Shown piece after piece: positions 16,768 to 28,124 of a stretch of DNA of 64,000 nucleotides. The notes beneath the pieces are model-generated. The model was not told the origin of the DNA, did no database searches, and saw nothing but the letters and a program-made list of their open reading frames with translations. Positions within the stretch are counted from its first letter, which is position 1; the number at the start of each line of letters is the position of its first letter. The position numbers and the translations under genes are program-made. The stretch is taken from assembly GCA_963746325.1 (NCBI GenBank), contig CAVVBC010000005.1, forward strand, positions 186,001 to 250,000. The letters run 5' to 3'. The stretch is from RPQJ01 sp963746325 (GTDB lineage: Bacteria > Pseudomonadota > Gammaproteobacteria > Steroidobacterales > Steroidobacteraceae).

Positions 16768-18510
16768 ATGAATGATTTCGCAACTTCCACCCAGGTCCTG
16801 AGCCGTTCGGGCCTCCAGGGACTGCCGCATCGCCTGGTCGCGGACGGCCTGGTGGACGACAACGTGATGGTGGAGGCGATTGCCGCTGCCAAGGAGCGGC
16901 GGGTGGGCGTCGTTTCCTACCTGGTCGAGTACAACCTGGCCGATGCCCGCGAGATCGCGATTGCTGCATCGCAAGAGTTCGGCGCGCCTTTGTTGGACCT
17001 GGATGCCATCCAGCCCGATCTCGACACCGTGCGCATCGTCAGCGAAAAGATCCTGCGCAAGCACCGCGTGCTGCCACTGGTCAAGCGCGGCAAGAAGCTG
17101 TTCATCGCGATTTCGGATCCCACCAACCTGCACGCGTTGGACGAGGTCAAGTTCGCCACGGGCTTCTCGATCGAAGCCGTCGTGGTCGAGGAAGACAAGC
17201 TCAACAAGCTGCTCACGCATTCGCTGGAGCAGGTCGACACGTCGATGCCGGACCTCGGCGGCGACGATTTCGAGATGGACGGCCTCGAGGTCACCTCGGG
17301 CGACGAAGACCCGAACAAGGATTCGGAGCGGTCCGACGCGGTCGACGACGCCCCGATCGTCCGCTTCATCAACAAGGTGATGCTGGACGCGATCAAGCGC
17401 GGCGCCTCCGACATCCATTTCGAACCGTACGAACGCAGTTACCGCATCCGGTTCCGCCTGGACGGTGTTCTCAAGGAAGTGGCTGCACCGCCGGTGCAGC
17501 TCGCGATCAAGATGTCTGCCCGTCTAAAGGTCATGTCGCGCCTGGACATCGCCGAGCGTCGCGTGCCGCAGGACGGCCGCATCAAGATGAAGATCTCGAA
17601 GAATCGGGCCATCGACTTCCGCGTAAGCACGTGCCCGACGCTCTTCGGCGAGAAGATCGTGATGCGTATCCTCGATCCGTCGAGCGCGATGCTGGGCATC
17701 GACGCGCTCGGCTACGAACCCTTCCAGAAGAAGCTGTACATGGACTGCCTGGCGCGTCCGCACGGCATGATCCTGGTCACGGGCCCCACCGGCAGCGGCA
17801 AGACCGTATCGCTGTACACGGGCCTGAATATCCTGAATACCGAGGACACCAACATCTCGACGGCTGAAGACCCCGTCGAAATCATGCTCCCCGGCATCAA
17901 CCAGGTGAACGTCAACCCCAAGGTGGGCCTCACCTTCCCTGGCGCGCTGCGCGCGTTCCTGCGCCAGGACCCGGACGTGATCATGGTCGGCGAAATCCGC
18001 GACCTCGAGACCGCCGAGATCGCCATCAAGGCGGCCCAGACGGGCCACCTTGTGCTCTCCACGCTGCACACGAACGACGCCCCGAAGACCCTGACGCGCC
18101 TGGTCGACATGGGCGTAAAGCCGTACGCCATCGCGACCTCTGTCAGCCTGATCATCGCGCAGCGTCTCGCCCGCCGGCTGTGCAACAACTGCAAGACCCC
18201 GATGCAGATCCCGCCGGAGGCGCTCAAGAAAGAAGGGTTCGGCGAGGAAGAAATCGCGAACGGCCTCCAGATTTTCCAGGCCGTTGGTTGCACCAACTGC
18301 ACGGACGGGTATAAGGGGCGCACTGGCCTGTACGAGGTCATGCCGATCTCCGAGGAGATCGGCCGCATCATCATGACGGGTGGCAGCGTGCTGGACATCA
18401 AGGCACAGGCGGTCAAGGAAGGCGTGTGGGGCCTGCGGCAGTCGGGCCTCAACAAGGTGCGCCTGGGGTTCACCACGCTGGACGAAATCAACCGCGTCAC
18501 CGTCGACTGA
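16768..18510 (+). CDS. pilB: PilB, type IV pilus extension ATPase
   Basis: A 580-residue GspE/PilB-family ATPase that powers pilin polymerisation from the cytoplasmic face. The N-terminal MshE-like domain spans about 15-150. Walker A is GPTGSGKT, the Asp box includes ISTAEDPVE, Walker B is DPDVIMVGEIRD and the His box is AAQTGHLVLSTLHTND. Four cysteines of the zinc site are present as CNNC and CTNC, which distinguishes PilB from PilT. I chose ATG 16768 (MNDFATS); the upstream in-frame extension is not pilin-ATPase-like. Followed after 28 bases by pilC. Confidence 0.96.
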   Translation: MNDFATSTQVLSRSGLQGLPHRLVADGLVDDNVMVEAIAAAKERRVGVVSYLVEYNLADAREIAIAASQEFGAPLLDLDAIQPDLDTVRIVSEKILRKHRVLPLVKRGKKLFIAISDPTNLHALDEVKFATGFSIEAVVVEEDKLNKLLTHSLEQVDTSMPDLGGDDFEMDGLEVTSGDEDPNKDSERSDAVDDAPIVRFINKVMLDAIKRGASDIHFEPYERSYRIRFRLDGVLKEVAAPPVQLAIKMSARLKVMSRLDIAERRVPQDGRIKMKISKNRAIDFRVSTCPTLFGEKIVMRILDPSSAMLGIDALGYEPFQKKLYMDCLARPHGMILVTGPTGSGKTVSLYTGLNILNTEDTNISTAEDPVEIMLPGINQVNVNPKVGLTFPGALRAFLRQDPDVIMVGEIRDLETAEIAIKAAQTGHLVLSTLHTNDAPKTLTRLVDMGVKPYAIATSVSLIIAQRLARRLCNNCKTPMQIPPEALKKEGFGEEEIANGLQIFQAVGCTNCTDGYKGRTGLYEVMPISEEIGRIIMTGGSVLDIKAQAVKEGVWGLRQSGLNKVRLGFTTLDEINRVTVD

Positions 18511-18538
18511 ACGCTCAAGGAACCGGGACTCAACAGCC

Positions 18539-19754
18539 ATGGCCGAAGCCGCCGTCAAGCAAGCGACCTTCCTCTGGGAAGGCAAGGACAAGAAGGGCAA
18601 CCGCCTCAAGGGTCGCGGCCTGGCGCGCGACGAAATGGAGATCCGCTCCGACCTGCGCCGGCAGGGGATCGCGGCGACCAGGGTTCGCAAAGAATCGACG
18701 ATGTTCAAGGGCGAAGGCAAGGTCACCGCCGAGGACATCGCGCTCTTCGCCCGGCAGTTGGCCACGATGCTGAACGCCGGCATTCCGATGGTGCAGTCGT
18801 TCGAGATCATCGGCGTGGGCAACGACAAGCCAGCCGTGCAGAAGCTGGTGCTCGCGATCAAGAGCGACATCGAAACCGGCAATACCCTGCACCAGTCGCT
18901 GGCCAAGCACCCGCTGTATTTCGATGACCTGTTCGTGAACCTGGTCGAGGCCGGCGAACACGCAGGTGCGCTGGAAGCGGTGCTCGAGAAGATCGCGACA
19001 TACAAGGAAAAGACCGAGGCGCTCAAGAAGAAGATCAAGAAGGCCCTGTTCTATCCTGCCGCGGTGCTCGCGGTCGCCGTCATCGTCACCGTCATCCTGT
19101 TGCTGTTCGTCATCCCGCAGTTCGAAAGCCTGTTCAAGGGCTTCGGCGCAGACCTGCCCGCCTTCACGCAGTTCGTGGTCAACATGTCGCGCGGACTGCA
19201 GAAGTCAGGATGGATGCTGGGCTTGATCGTGGCCGGAGCCGCTTGTCACGTTCATCTACTTTTACAAGCGCTCAAGACCCCTGCGACAGCTCATCGACAA
19301 GCTGTCGCTGCAGATCCCGATCATCGGCCCGATCCTGCGCAAGTCGGCGATCGCGCGCTACGCACGCACGCTGGCCACGATGTTCGCCGCCGGCGTGCCG
19401 CTGGTCGAAGCGATGAAGTCGGTGGCCGGCGCCACCGGCAACATCGTCTACCAGGATGCCGTGCTGCGGATGCGAGATGAGATCTCCACCGGCATGCGCA
19501 TGCAGCGCTCGATGGAGAACACGGGCCTGTTCCCCAACATGGTGGTGCAGATGATCGCGGTCGGCGAGGAATCCGGCTCGCTCGACGAAATGGCGGGCAA
19601 GGTCGCGGACTTCTATGAAGCCGACGTCGACGCCGCTGTCGATGCCATGAGCAGCCTGCTCGAACCGTTGATCATGGTGATCCTGGGTACGCTGGTTGGC
19701 GGCATGGTCGTCGCCATGTACCTGCCGATCTTCAAGCTGGGTGCGGTCATCTGA
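18539..19754 (+). CDS. pilC: PilC inner-membrane platform protein, frameshifted
   Basis: PilC/GspF family platform on which PilB acts. The first frame runs MAEAAVKQATFLWEGKDKKG through the first T2SSF domain (LFARQLATMLNAGIPM) and the first helix pair (about 170-235) to LIVAGAA. The protein then continues one base out of frame as VTFIYFYKRSRPLRQLI, IPIIGPILRKSAIARYARTL and the second T2SSF domain, ending YLPIFKLGAVI. A single extra T in GCTTGTC at 19241-19247 explains the break. Intact length would be about 405 residues, normal for PilC. Probably a sequence error or very recent mutation. Confidence 0.9.
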
Positions 19755-19786
19755 CCCGCGCCGCCGCCAACCAGGCCTCGACTACT

Positions 19787-19816
19787 GAAGACGCCGCGCC
19801 CCAGCGCGGCGTCTTC
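19787..19816 (+). terminator. Perfect 13-base hairpin between pilC and pilD
   Basis: GAAGACGCCGCGC (19787-19799) and GCGCGGCGTCTTC (19804-19816) form a perfect stem with a four-base loop. There is no T-run, so it may act as a processing or attenuation hairpin inside the pil operon rather than a full terminator. Confidence 0.55.
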
Positions 19817-19833
19817 GCATAGGTACCGTCGAG

Positions 19834-20910
19834 ATGACCGAGCTCGCTGAAATCCTGGCCTCCACGCCCTGGTTGCTGGCCTTGGTCGTTTTCACCCTCG
19901 GGTTGCTCGTCGGCAGCTTCCTCAACGTGGTGATCCACCGGCTGCCCGTCATGATGGAGCGCGAGTGGCAGGCGCAGGCGGAAGAGATACTCGCTGGCCA
20001 GGCCTCGCCAGCGGCGCCTGTGCATGAGCCCGAGACAACGCTCTATACGGAACAAACTTACGAAGTCCTCTCTGAAGCAACTGAGGCCTCTCAAGCAGTC
20101 AAGGCAGATGAGGCACTTGAAGCATCTGAAGCCCCTCAAGCACCTGAGGCAGATGAAGTACCTGCATCGTCAGCGAATCAGCCTACGTCCACGGAACGCT
20201 ACAACCTGGTCGTCCCCCGCTCGCGCTGCCCGAAATGCAACGCCGAGATCACCGCGCTGCAGAACATCCCCGTCCTGAGCTGGCTCTACCTGCGCGGCAA
20301 GTGCGCCAGCTGCAGCGCTCCCATCTCGGCGCGCTACCCCATCGTCGAACTGCTGACTGCCGTGTTGTCCGCCGCCGTCGCCCTCAAGTTCGGCTGGCAC
20401 TGGCAGATGCTGTTCGCGCTGCTTTTCACCTGGTCGCTGGTTGCACTCACCGTCATCGACCTCGACCATACCCTGCTGCCCGACGCCATCACCCTGCCCT
20501 TGCTGTGGCTGGGCCTGTTGCTCAGCCTGTTCTGGCACGCGGGTCTCACCCCGCCCGCACCCACCGACCCCCGCTCCGCGATCCTCGGTGCGATCTGTGG
20601 CTACCTGGTCCTCTGGAGCGTTTACTGGATCTTCAAGCTCGTAACGGGCAGGGAAGGCATGGGCTATGGCGATTTCAAGCTGCTCGGCGCGCTCGGCGCC
20701 TGGATGGGCTGGCAGATGCTGCCGCTCGTGCTGCTGCTGTCTGCGAGCACCGGCGCGATCGTGGGTATCGCCCTGATCGTAGTGCGCGGGCGCGACCGCA
20801 ACGTGCCGATGCCGTTCGGCCCATACCTTGCCGCAGCGGGCTGGATCGCGCTGATGTGGGGTCCGCAGATCTCAGGCGGCTACATGACCTTCACCGGCCT
20901 GGGCCGCTAG
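19834..20910 (+). CDS. pilD: PilD prepilin peptidase / N-methyltransferase
   Basis: Cleaves and N-methylates prepilins at the inner membrane. The first helix ends LGLLVGSFLNVVIHRLP, the canonical start. The zinc-binding part has CPKC and CASC, and the aspartyl protease residues lie in LIDLDH-type TVIDLDHTLLPD and MGYGDFKLLGALGAWMG. It has 358 residues against about 290 normally. The excess is a Glu/Ala/Pro-rich insert (about residues 55-115, with units such as ASEAPQAPEADE) between the first helix and the zinc domain, encoded by imperfect short DNA repeats. coaE follows after 12 bases. Confidence 0.94.
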   Translation: MTELAEILASTPWLLALVVFTLGLLVGSFLNVVIHRLPVMMEREWQAQAEEILAGQASPAAPVHEPETTLYTEQTYEVLSEATEASQAVKADEALEASEAPQAPEADEVPASSANQPTSTERYNLVVPRSRCPKCNAEITALQNIPVLSWLYLRGKCASCSAPISARYPIVELLTAVLSAAVALKFGWHWQMLFALLFTWSLVALTVIDLDHTLLPDAITLPLLWLGLLLSLFWHAGLTPPAPTDPRSAILGAICGYLVLWSVYWIFKLVTGREGMGYGDFKLLGALGAWMGWQMLPLVLLLSASTGAIVGIALIVVRGRDRNVPMPFGPYLAAAGWIALMWGPQISGGYMTFTGLGR

Positions 20911-20922
20911 TCGCGGTCGCGC

Positions 20923-21660
20923 GTGACGTCGATGACGACATCACCTTCCACGTCGGTCCGACCGTTTCGCGTCGCGCTCACGGGTGGGATCGCGAGCGGC
21001 AAGACCACCGTGGCCAACCTGTTCGCGGCGCATGGCATCCCGTTGATCGATTCGGACGTCATCGCGCGCGAGGTGGTCGAGCCCGGCCAACCGGCCCTGG
21101 CCGCGGTGGCACAGGCGTTCGGGAGCGACGTGCTCGGAGCCGATGGCCGGCTCGACCGACGCCGGCTGCGGGACATCATCTTCAGCGACCCGACGGCTCG
21201 AGTCCGGCTCGAAGCGATCCTGCACCCCGCCATCCGTGCGGAGATGGAGCGGCAGGCGGCCCTGGCAGCGGGGGCAGGACCTTATATGGTGCTGGTGATC
21301 CCTTTGCTGGCCGAAGGCGGACGGCGCGACCGGGCCGACCGGGTGCTGGTCGTGGACGTGCCCGAGGCCGTGCAGGTCGAGCGACTCATGGCCCGCGACA
21401 TGGTCAGCCGGGAGCAGGCCGAAGCGTCGCTGCAGGCCCAGGCGAGCCGTGCCGCCCGGCTGGCAATTGCGGACGACGTCGTGACCAATACGGGTCGTGT
21501 CGAGGACTTGCGTAAGCAAGTCACCCGGCTGCACGAACGTTATGTAGCGCTGGCACGTGAGCAGCGGGCGCATGCGCACAGCCCCTCACCCAAGCCCTCG
21601 CCCACAGGTACGGTAGAGGGAGAAGAAGTTGTGCCGCCAAACCGCGATACCGCACAATAG
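20923..21660 (+). CDS. coaE: Dephospho-CoA kinase
   Basis: Last step of coenzyme A synthesis. P-loop GGIASGKTTVANLFAAHG, then LIDSDVIAREVVEPG, LRDIIFSDPTARVRLEAILHP and VVDVPEAVQVERLMARD are all CoaE landmarks. The start is GTG 20923 or ATG 20932. The protein has 245 residues, about 40 more than usual. The excess C-terminus (HSPSPKPSPTGTVEGEEV) is encoded by a CCCTCACCC-type intergenic repeat into which the frame has run, so it is probably not functional sequence. The neighbourhood pilD-coaE-zapD-yacG is conserved in Gammaproteobacteria. Confidence 0.94.
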   Translation: MTSMTTSPSTSVRPFRVALTGGIASGKTTVANLFAAHGIPLIDSDVIAREVVEPGQPALAAVAQAFGSDVLGADGRLDRRRLRDIIFSDPTARVRLEAILHPAIRAEMERQAALAAGAGPYMVLVIPLLAEGGRRDRADRVLVVDVPEAVQVERLMARDMVSREQAEASLQAQASRAARLAIADDVVTNTGRVEDLRKQVTRLHERYVALAREQRAHAHSPSPKPSPTGTVEGEEVVPPNRDTAQ

Positions 21661-21666
21661 TCGACC

Positions 21667-22473
21667 ATGAACTCAACCGAGGCCGCGGCGCCCACCACGG
21701 ATGCGGCCACCCGCATCGTCGCCTACGAGCAGCCGCTGAACGAGCGGATGCGCAACTTCCTGCGCCTCGACTTCCTCTACCAGCAGGCGGTTCACCACCA
21801 CACCCTGCCGGACCCCTGGTCGACCCGGGCCGCCGTCTCTTCGCTGCTCGAGATCCTCGCCATCACGCAGCGGGGCGATATCCGCAGCGAGGTGCTGAAG
21901 GAACTCGAGCGGCAGATGCACCAGCTGTCAGCCTTCGCGTCACGGCCCGGCGTCGACTCGTCGCGGCTCAAGGTGCTGCTCACCAAGCTGCACCGCATGC
22001 GCGAGGAGCTGAGCTCGGTGGGTGCGCTGTTCATGCAGCAGCTGCGCGATTCGGAGTTCCTGAACGCCATCAAGCATCGCAGCACGATCCCCGGTGGCAC
22101 GTGCGAATTCGACCTGCCCGACTACACGCACTGGCTGAACCAGCCCGACGAGATTCGCGGGGCGGACTTCGCCCGCTGGCTCGCCGTCATCCGGCCGCTG
22201 GGCGATGCGATCTCCGAACTGCTGTGGATGACGCGCGAGCAGGCCAAGACCCGGCGCGAGATCGCGGCCAACGGCGTGTACCACCTGACGCTCGACCGCG
22301 ACGTGCCGGTGCAGCTGCTCCGCATCGTGCTGCCGCAGGGCACCGACATCTACCCGGAAATCAGCGGCAGCCACTACCGCGTGAGCATCCGCTTCCTGGC
22401 CTGGCAGGACGCCGGAACCCACCCGTTGCAGATGACGGGCGATGTCCCGTTCTCGCTCCTGCTCTGCACCTGA
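21667..22473 (+). CDS. zapD: Cell division protein ZapD
   Basis: A 268-residue ZapD (YacF) protein, which cross-links FtsZ filaments at the division ring. It begins with an acidic, Ala/Thr-rich leader, then YEQPLNERMRNFLRLDFLY, the conserved ZapD start; later GGTCEFDLPDYTHWLN and QGTDIYPEISGSHYRVSIRF match the C-terminal sandwich domain. It starts six bases after coaE and is followed by yacG. Length is normal. Confidence 0.93.
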   Translation: MNSTEAAAPTTDAATRIVAYEQPLNERMRNFLRLDFLYQQAVHHHTLPDPWSTRAAVSSLLEILAITQRGDIRSEVLKELERQMHQLSAFASRPGVDSSRLKVLLTKLHRMREELSSVGALFMQQLRDSEFLNAIKHRSTIPGGTCEFDLPDYTHWLNQPDEIRGADFARWLAVIRPLGDAISELLWMTREQAKTRREIAANGVYHLTLDRDVPVQLLRIVLPQGTDIYPEISGSHYRVSIRFLAWQDAGTHPLQMTGDVPFSLLLCT

Positions 22474-22511
22474 GCGCGGATCGCCTCACCGCGAATTCGT
22501 TCCGCCGCATC

Positions 22512-22730
22512 ATGCCGACCCTGCCCTGCCCGACCTGCCAGCGCCCCGTCGAATGGACCGCCGCCGCCACGTGGCGACCGTTCTGCAGCGAACGCTGCAA
22601 GCTGATCGACCTCGGCGACTGGATCAACGAAAAGCACGCCATCCCGGGCGAGCAGCTTTCGCCCGACGCGGCCGAAGGCCTGCTGTCGCCGGAGACAGGC
22701 GCCGGCGCGGACGAGCCGCCGCGGCACTGA
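22512..22730 (+). CDS. yacG: DNA gyrase inhibitor YacG
   Basis: A 72-residue zinc-ribbon protein. The four zinc cysteines are in LPCPTCQRPVEW and FCSERCKLIDLGDW, the latter being the family signature. YacG binds and inhibits gyrase in E. coli. The C-terminus is a short acidic, disordered tail. The start at ATG 22512 gives a standard length. Placed directly after zapD and 14 bases before the tpm gene. Confidence 0.92.
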   Translation: MPTLPCPTCQRPVEWTAAATWRPFCSERCKLIDLGDWINEKHAIPGEQLSPDAAEGLLSPETGAGADEPPRH

Positions 22731-22744
22731 ACGCGAACCGCACC

Positions 22745-23407
22745 ATGGATCCAGAGTTCTGGCACCAGCGCTGGCGCGAGCGACAGATCGGATTCCACCA
22801 ATCGTCGCCCCACCCCTTCCTGGAGCGCTGGTGGCCTTCGCTCGCAGTGGCGCCGGGTGCCCGGGTTTACGTACCGCTGTGCGGCAAGAGCCTCGACATG
22901 GTGTGGCTCGCCGTGCGCGGCTGCACCGTGGTCGGCTCGGAACTCAGTTCACTTGCCGTGGCCGACTTTTTCGGCGAGCAGCAGCAGCGTGCCGAGGTCG
23001 TGCTGGAGCAGCGCGGACCCTTCAGCGTGCACCGTGCCGGCAGTTACGAACTGCTGCAGGGAGACGCGCTGCAACTCACGCCCGAACTGCTGGGTCCCGT
23101 GCAGGCCGCCTACGACCGTGCGGCGCTCGTCGCGCTGCCACCGTCGATGCGCGAGACCTATGCCGACCGATTCGCGACACTGATGCCGGTCGGCAGCCGG
23201 TCGTTGCTGGTGGCCTTCGAGTACGCGCAACAGGTCAAGGACGGACCACCGTTCTCGGTCGAGCCGGACGAGGTCCAGCGGCTGTATGGCGGGGCGTTTC
23301 GAGTCGAGCTGCTCGAGCGCATCGATATCATCGACGAGAGTCCGCGCTTCGCTGCAGCGGGGCTCGATGCGCTGCACGAAGTCGCCTATCTGCTGACGCG
23401 CGTGTGA
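22745..23407 (+). CDS. tpm: Thiopurine S-methyltransferase family protein
   Basis: A 220-residue SAM-dependent methyltransferase. MDPEFWHQRWRERQIGFHQ is the typical TPMT start; VYVPLCGKSLDMVWLA is the SAM-binding motif I, followed by VVGSELSSLAVADFF and YDRAALVALPPSMR. In bacteria these enzymes are linked to selenium and tellurium methylation as well as thiopurines; the natural substrate here is not known. It is last in the coaE-zapD-yacG run and converges on mutT across the repeat region. Confidence 0.92.
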   Translation: MDPEFWHQRWRERQIGFHQSSPHPFLERWWPSLAVAPGARVYVPLCGKSLDMVWLAVRGCTVVGSELSSLAVADFFGEQQQRAEVVLEQRGPFSVHRAGSYELLQGDALQLTPELLGPVQAAYDRAALVALPPSMRETYADRFATLMPVGSRSLLVAFEYAQQVKDGPPFSVEPDEVQRLYGGAFRVELLERIDIIDESPRFAAAGLDALHEVAYLLTRV

Positions 23408-23483
23408 CGCCTGCGCCCGTCGCTGCGGCTTGTGCGATTCGAGGCGGTGCCAAGCCCAGGCGTTCGGGTCGGCAGGTCCTGTC

Positions 23484-23508
23484 GCGCTTGGAAGGGCACA
23501 ACCGCGCG
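23484..23508 (+). repeat. Degenerate copy of the hairpin-repeat core
   Basis: GCGCTTGGAAGGGCACAACC followed by GCGCG resembles the core of the adjacent repeat (CGCTTGGAAAGGCAGACACG) with several substitutions and no matching arms. It looks like a decayed unit just left of element A. Confidence 0.35.
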
Positions 23509-23514
23509 CCAATC

Positions 23515-23595
23515 GCGAGTGAACGATTCAGTGCCTTTCCCTCGCTTGGAAAGGCAGACACGCGCTCGGTGAAAGGCACTGAATCGCTCACTCGC
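23515..23595 (+). repeat. Hairpin repeat, element A (core forward)
   Basis: Arms of 21 bases with one mismatch: GCGAGTGAACGATTCAGTGC at the left and the complement ending GATTCAG...CACTCGC at the right, then further pairing CTTTC/GAAAG. The loop holds the fixed core GGAAAGGCAGACACGCGC. It forms a convergent pair with element B. Compared with B, the arm changes on both sides so pairing is kept (GATTCAGTGCC/GGCACTGAATC against GATCCGATGCC/GGCATCGGATC). Confidence 0.85.
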
Positions 23596-23607
23596 AGAGC
23601 GGTGCCC

Positions 23608-23690
23608 GAACAAACTTCTGCCGCAGCGGAAAGAGCGCGAAGGCGCGTGACTTCAGGCGCGCGATCCGGCGCTCTTTCCGCCGCAGCGAC
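23608..23690. repeat. Inverted repeat between elements A and B
   Basis: GGCGGAAAGAGCGC-like arms: GCGGAAAGAGCGC near 23624-23638 is complementary to GCGCTCTTTCCGC near 23669-23681, both within CCGCAGCG flanks. It lies midway between the two convergent hairpin repeats, so the whole 23515-23787 unit is a nested palindrome. Confidence 0.6.
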
Positions 23691-23716
23691 AGTCACGGCA
23701 GGCACCGCCTCGCCGG

Positions 23717-23787
23717 CGGTCGATCCGATGCCTTTCACCGAGCGCGTGTCTGCCTTTCCAAGCGAGGGAAAGGCATCGGATCGATCG
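23717..23787 (-). repeat. Hairpin repeat, element B (core reversed)
   Basis: Left arm CGGTCGATCCGATGCCTTTC and right arm GAAAGGCATCGGATCGATCG pair with one mismatch; the loop is the reverse complement of the core in element A. The predicted mutT stop codon (23735-23737) lies inside it. The short words CGGATCGATCGC follow again at about 23827, so a further partial unit may overlap the mutT end. Confidence 0.85.
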
Positions 23788-24277
23788 CTGGAGAATGGCG
23801 CGTCCGCTCGAAGCGATGGAAAAGCACGGATCGATCGCCGGCGAATGCGCACGCGCCTGACGGCGCGGGCGGCCCGCTTACGAGCCAGGCAACGATCGGC
23901 GCATCCGCTTCCAGGATGTCGTGCTCGTGCAGCCGGCACGGCTCGACCCACTCGAGTGCCTGGCCGTCGAGTCCCACCGGCTCACCCGACCACACGTGCA
24001 TCAGCCAGACGTCGAGCCAGATCGTGCGCCCCGGATAGGTCGCCGCGTAATACATCACGCGCTCGCCGCCGCTGGTCTCGAGTGAGAGCTCTTCGCGCAG
24101 CTCGCGCACCAGCGCGGCGTGCGCAGACTCGCCGTCATCGACCTTGCCGCCAGGAAACTCCCAGCGGCCCGCCAGCGCCTTGCCCGGGGGACGCTGTGCG
24201 ATCAGCACACGGCCCGCTGCATCGAACAGCAGGCCCGCGACCACGTGCAGTTCGGCGTTGCGTGGCGTGGGCATCAT
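23735..24277 (-). CDS. mutT: Nudix hydrolase, MutT (8-oxo-dGTP diphosphatase type)
   Basis: A MutT-like pyrophosphohydrolase. It starts MMPTPRNAELHVVAGLLFD, and the Nudix box reads GGKVDDGESAHAALVRELREEL, with the catalytic Arg-Glu and Glu-Glu pairs. The core domain ends near ADAPIVAWL. About 45 further residues (from SGPPAPSGACAFAG to a stop at 23735) are encoded by repeat-like DNA including element B, so the original stop was probably lost when the repeat arrived. mutT near secA is a common gammaproteobacterial arrangement. Removes oxidised nucleotides such as 8-oxo-dGTP. Confidence 0.88.
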   Translation of the reverse strand: MMPTPRNAELHVVAGLLFDAAGRVLIAQRPPGKALAGRWEFPGGKVDDGESAHAALVRELREELSLETSGGERVMYYAATYPGRTIWLDVWLMHVWSGEPVGLDGQALEWVEPCRLHEHDILEADAPIVAWLVSGPPAPSGACAFAGDRSVLFHRFERTRHSPAIDPMPFPRLERQTRAR

Positions 24278-24300
24278 TGAACGAGCGCGGCGATTGCAGA

Positions 24301-25124
24301 CTAGGTCGTCGGGACGGGAGCGCCCGGGCCGGCAAGGCGTCGTGCGCGCGCGAGGTTGGTATAGGCCAGGATCAGGAATCCGATCCACAGCAGGAACTCG
24401 GCGGGTTCCTGGTCGCGCCAGACGATACACGTTGCCGACACGGAAGAACTCGAGCCCCAGTTCGCGGTGCAGGTACGGCCCGAGCTTGTCGAGCATCAGG
24501 TACGCGCCTGCGACGGGCAGGAAGTACCCGGCGCAGAACCAGTCCGGCACGCAATAGCGTCGCCAGTCGCGCGCGCCCTGCGCAGGGTTGCGCAGCAGCA
24601 GGAAGCCGAGCCCGCCATAGAGGCCGAGCAGGATATAGGCGTCGTGCAGGCGGCTCTGGACGGGTTCGAGATTGTGCAACGAGATCTCGTGCTGCACGTT
24701 GTGCTGCTGGAACCACGTTGAGGTCTCGATGGCGAACACCCGCTGACCCCAGCTGATCTCCTCGAGCAAGAGCAGGGTGAGGCAGGCGGCCAGTCCGGCG
24801 TGCAGCACCGACAGCAGCCGCGCATCCGCTGCGGCCAGGACGCGCGCCGCCTTGAAGGCGAAGAATGCGGCCAGGCCAAGGATCACCGCCTGCAGCGTCT
24901 CGAGCGGGGCATCTTCCTGGATGCCCGCCATGTACGATTTCCGTGCGACCAGCCGCCAGGCCAGGAAGAGCCAGCATCAATGCGAACGGCAGCATGAAAA
25001 TGCTGAGCTCGGTGCGCGGGGAGTACTCGCGCCCCAGCCACCGTGTGCCAGCCGGCCTGACTGCAGTTTCGGACACACCTTGCTGCGCGAACACTCGCCC
25101 AGCATGTTCCGAATCAGTTGCCAC
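24301..25124 (-). CDS. Multi-helix membrane protein, frameshifted, function unknown
   Basis: A conserved-looking inner-membrane protein spread over three frames. The N-terminal part (REYSPRTELSIFMLPFALML) shifts near 24958-24972 into LAWRLVARKSYMAGIQEDAP, then runs through helices AVILGLAAFFAFKAARVL and LHAGLAACLTLLLLEEISWGQRVF, the latter with a family-like EEISWGQ and HNVQHEISLHNL. A second shift near 24419-24427 leads to WRDQEPAEFLLWIGFLILAYTNLARARR and TAG at 24301. The start is uncertain. No named family is recalled with confidence. It may be co-transcribed with mutT, whose ATG follows 23 bases after its stop. Confidence 0.55.
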
Positions 25125-25195
25125 AGAGCCCTCATTGCCACGCGTCAGGTTTCATATTCTGTCGCGTCCACGGGCCCTTTCCTGAGACTCCGTCC

Positions 25196-28015
<2,820 letters not shown>

Positions 28016-28124
28016 AGGGGCTCCGGGCGATAAGCGTGGAAATAAAGGCGGAAATTCTACAGCAAGGCAGAAGCCTCCGTAGGTGGGGCAGCTCGCCGTA
28101 GAATCAAGGGGTTAGGGAATGAAG

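Noticed and set aside
23515..23787. The paired repeats considered as a CRISPR array or integron attC sites
   Set aside because: There are no regularly spaced direct repeats and no cas or integrase genes. In attC sites the ends are conserved and the loops vary, the reverse of what is seen here.
22831..24756. A 641-codon plus-strand frame covering tpm, the repeats and mutT
   Set aside because: It crosses three unrelated real features on both strands and consists of Arg/Ala-rich low-complexity sequence.
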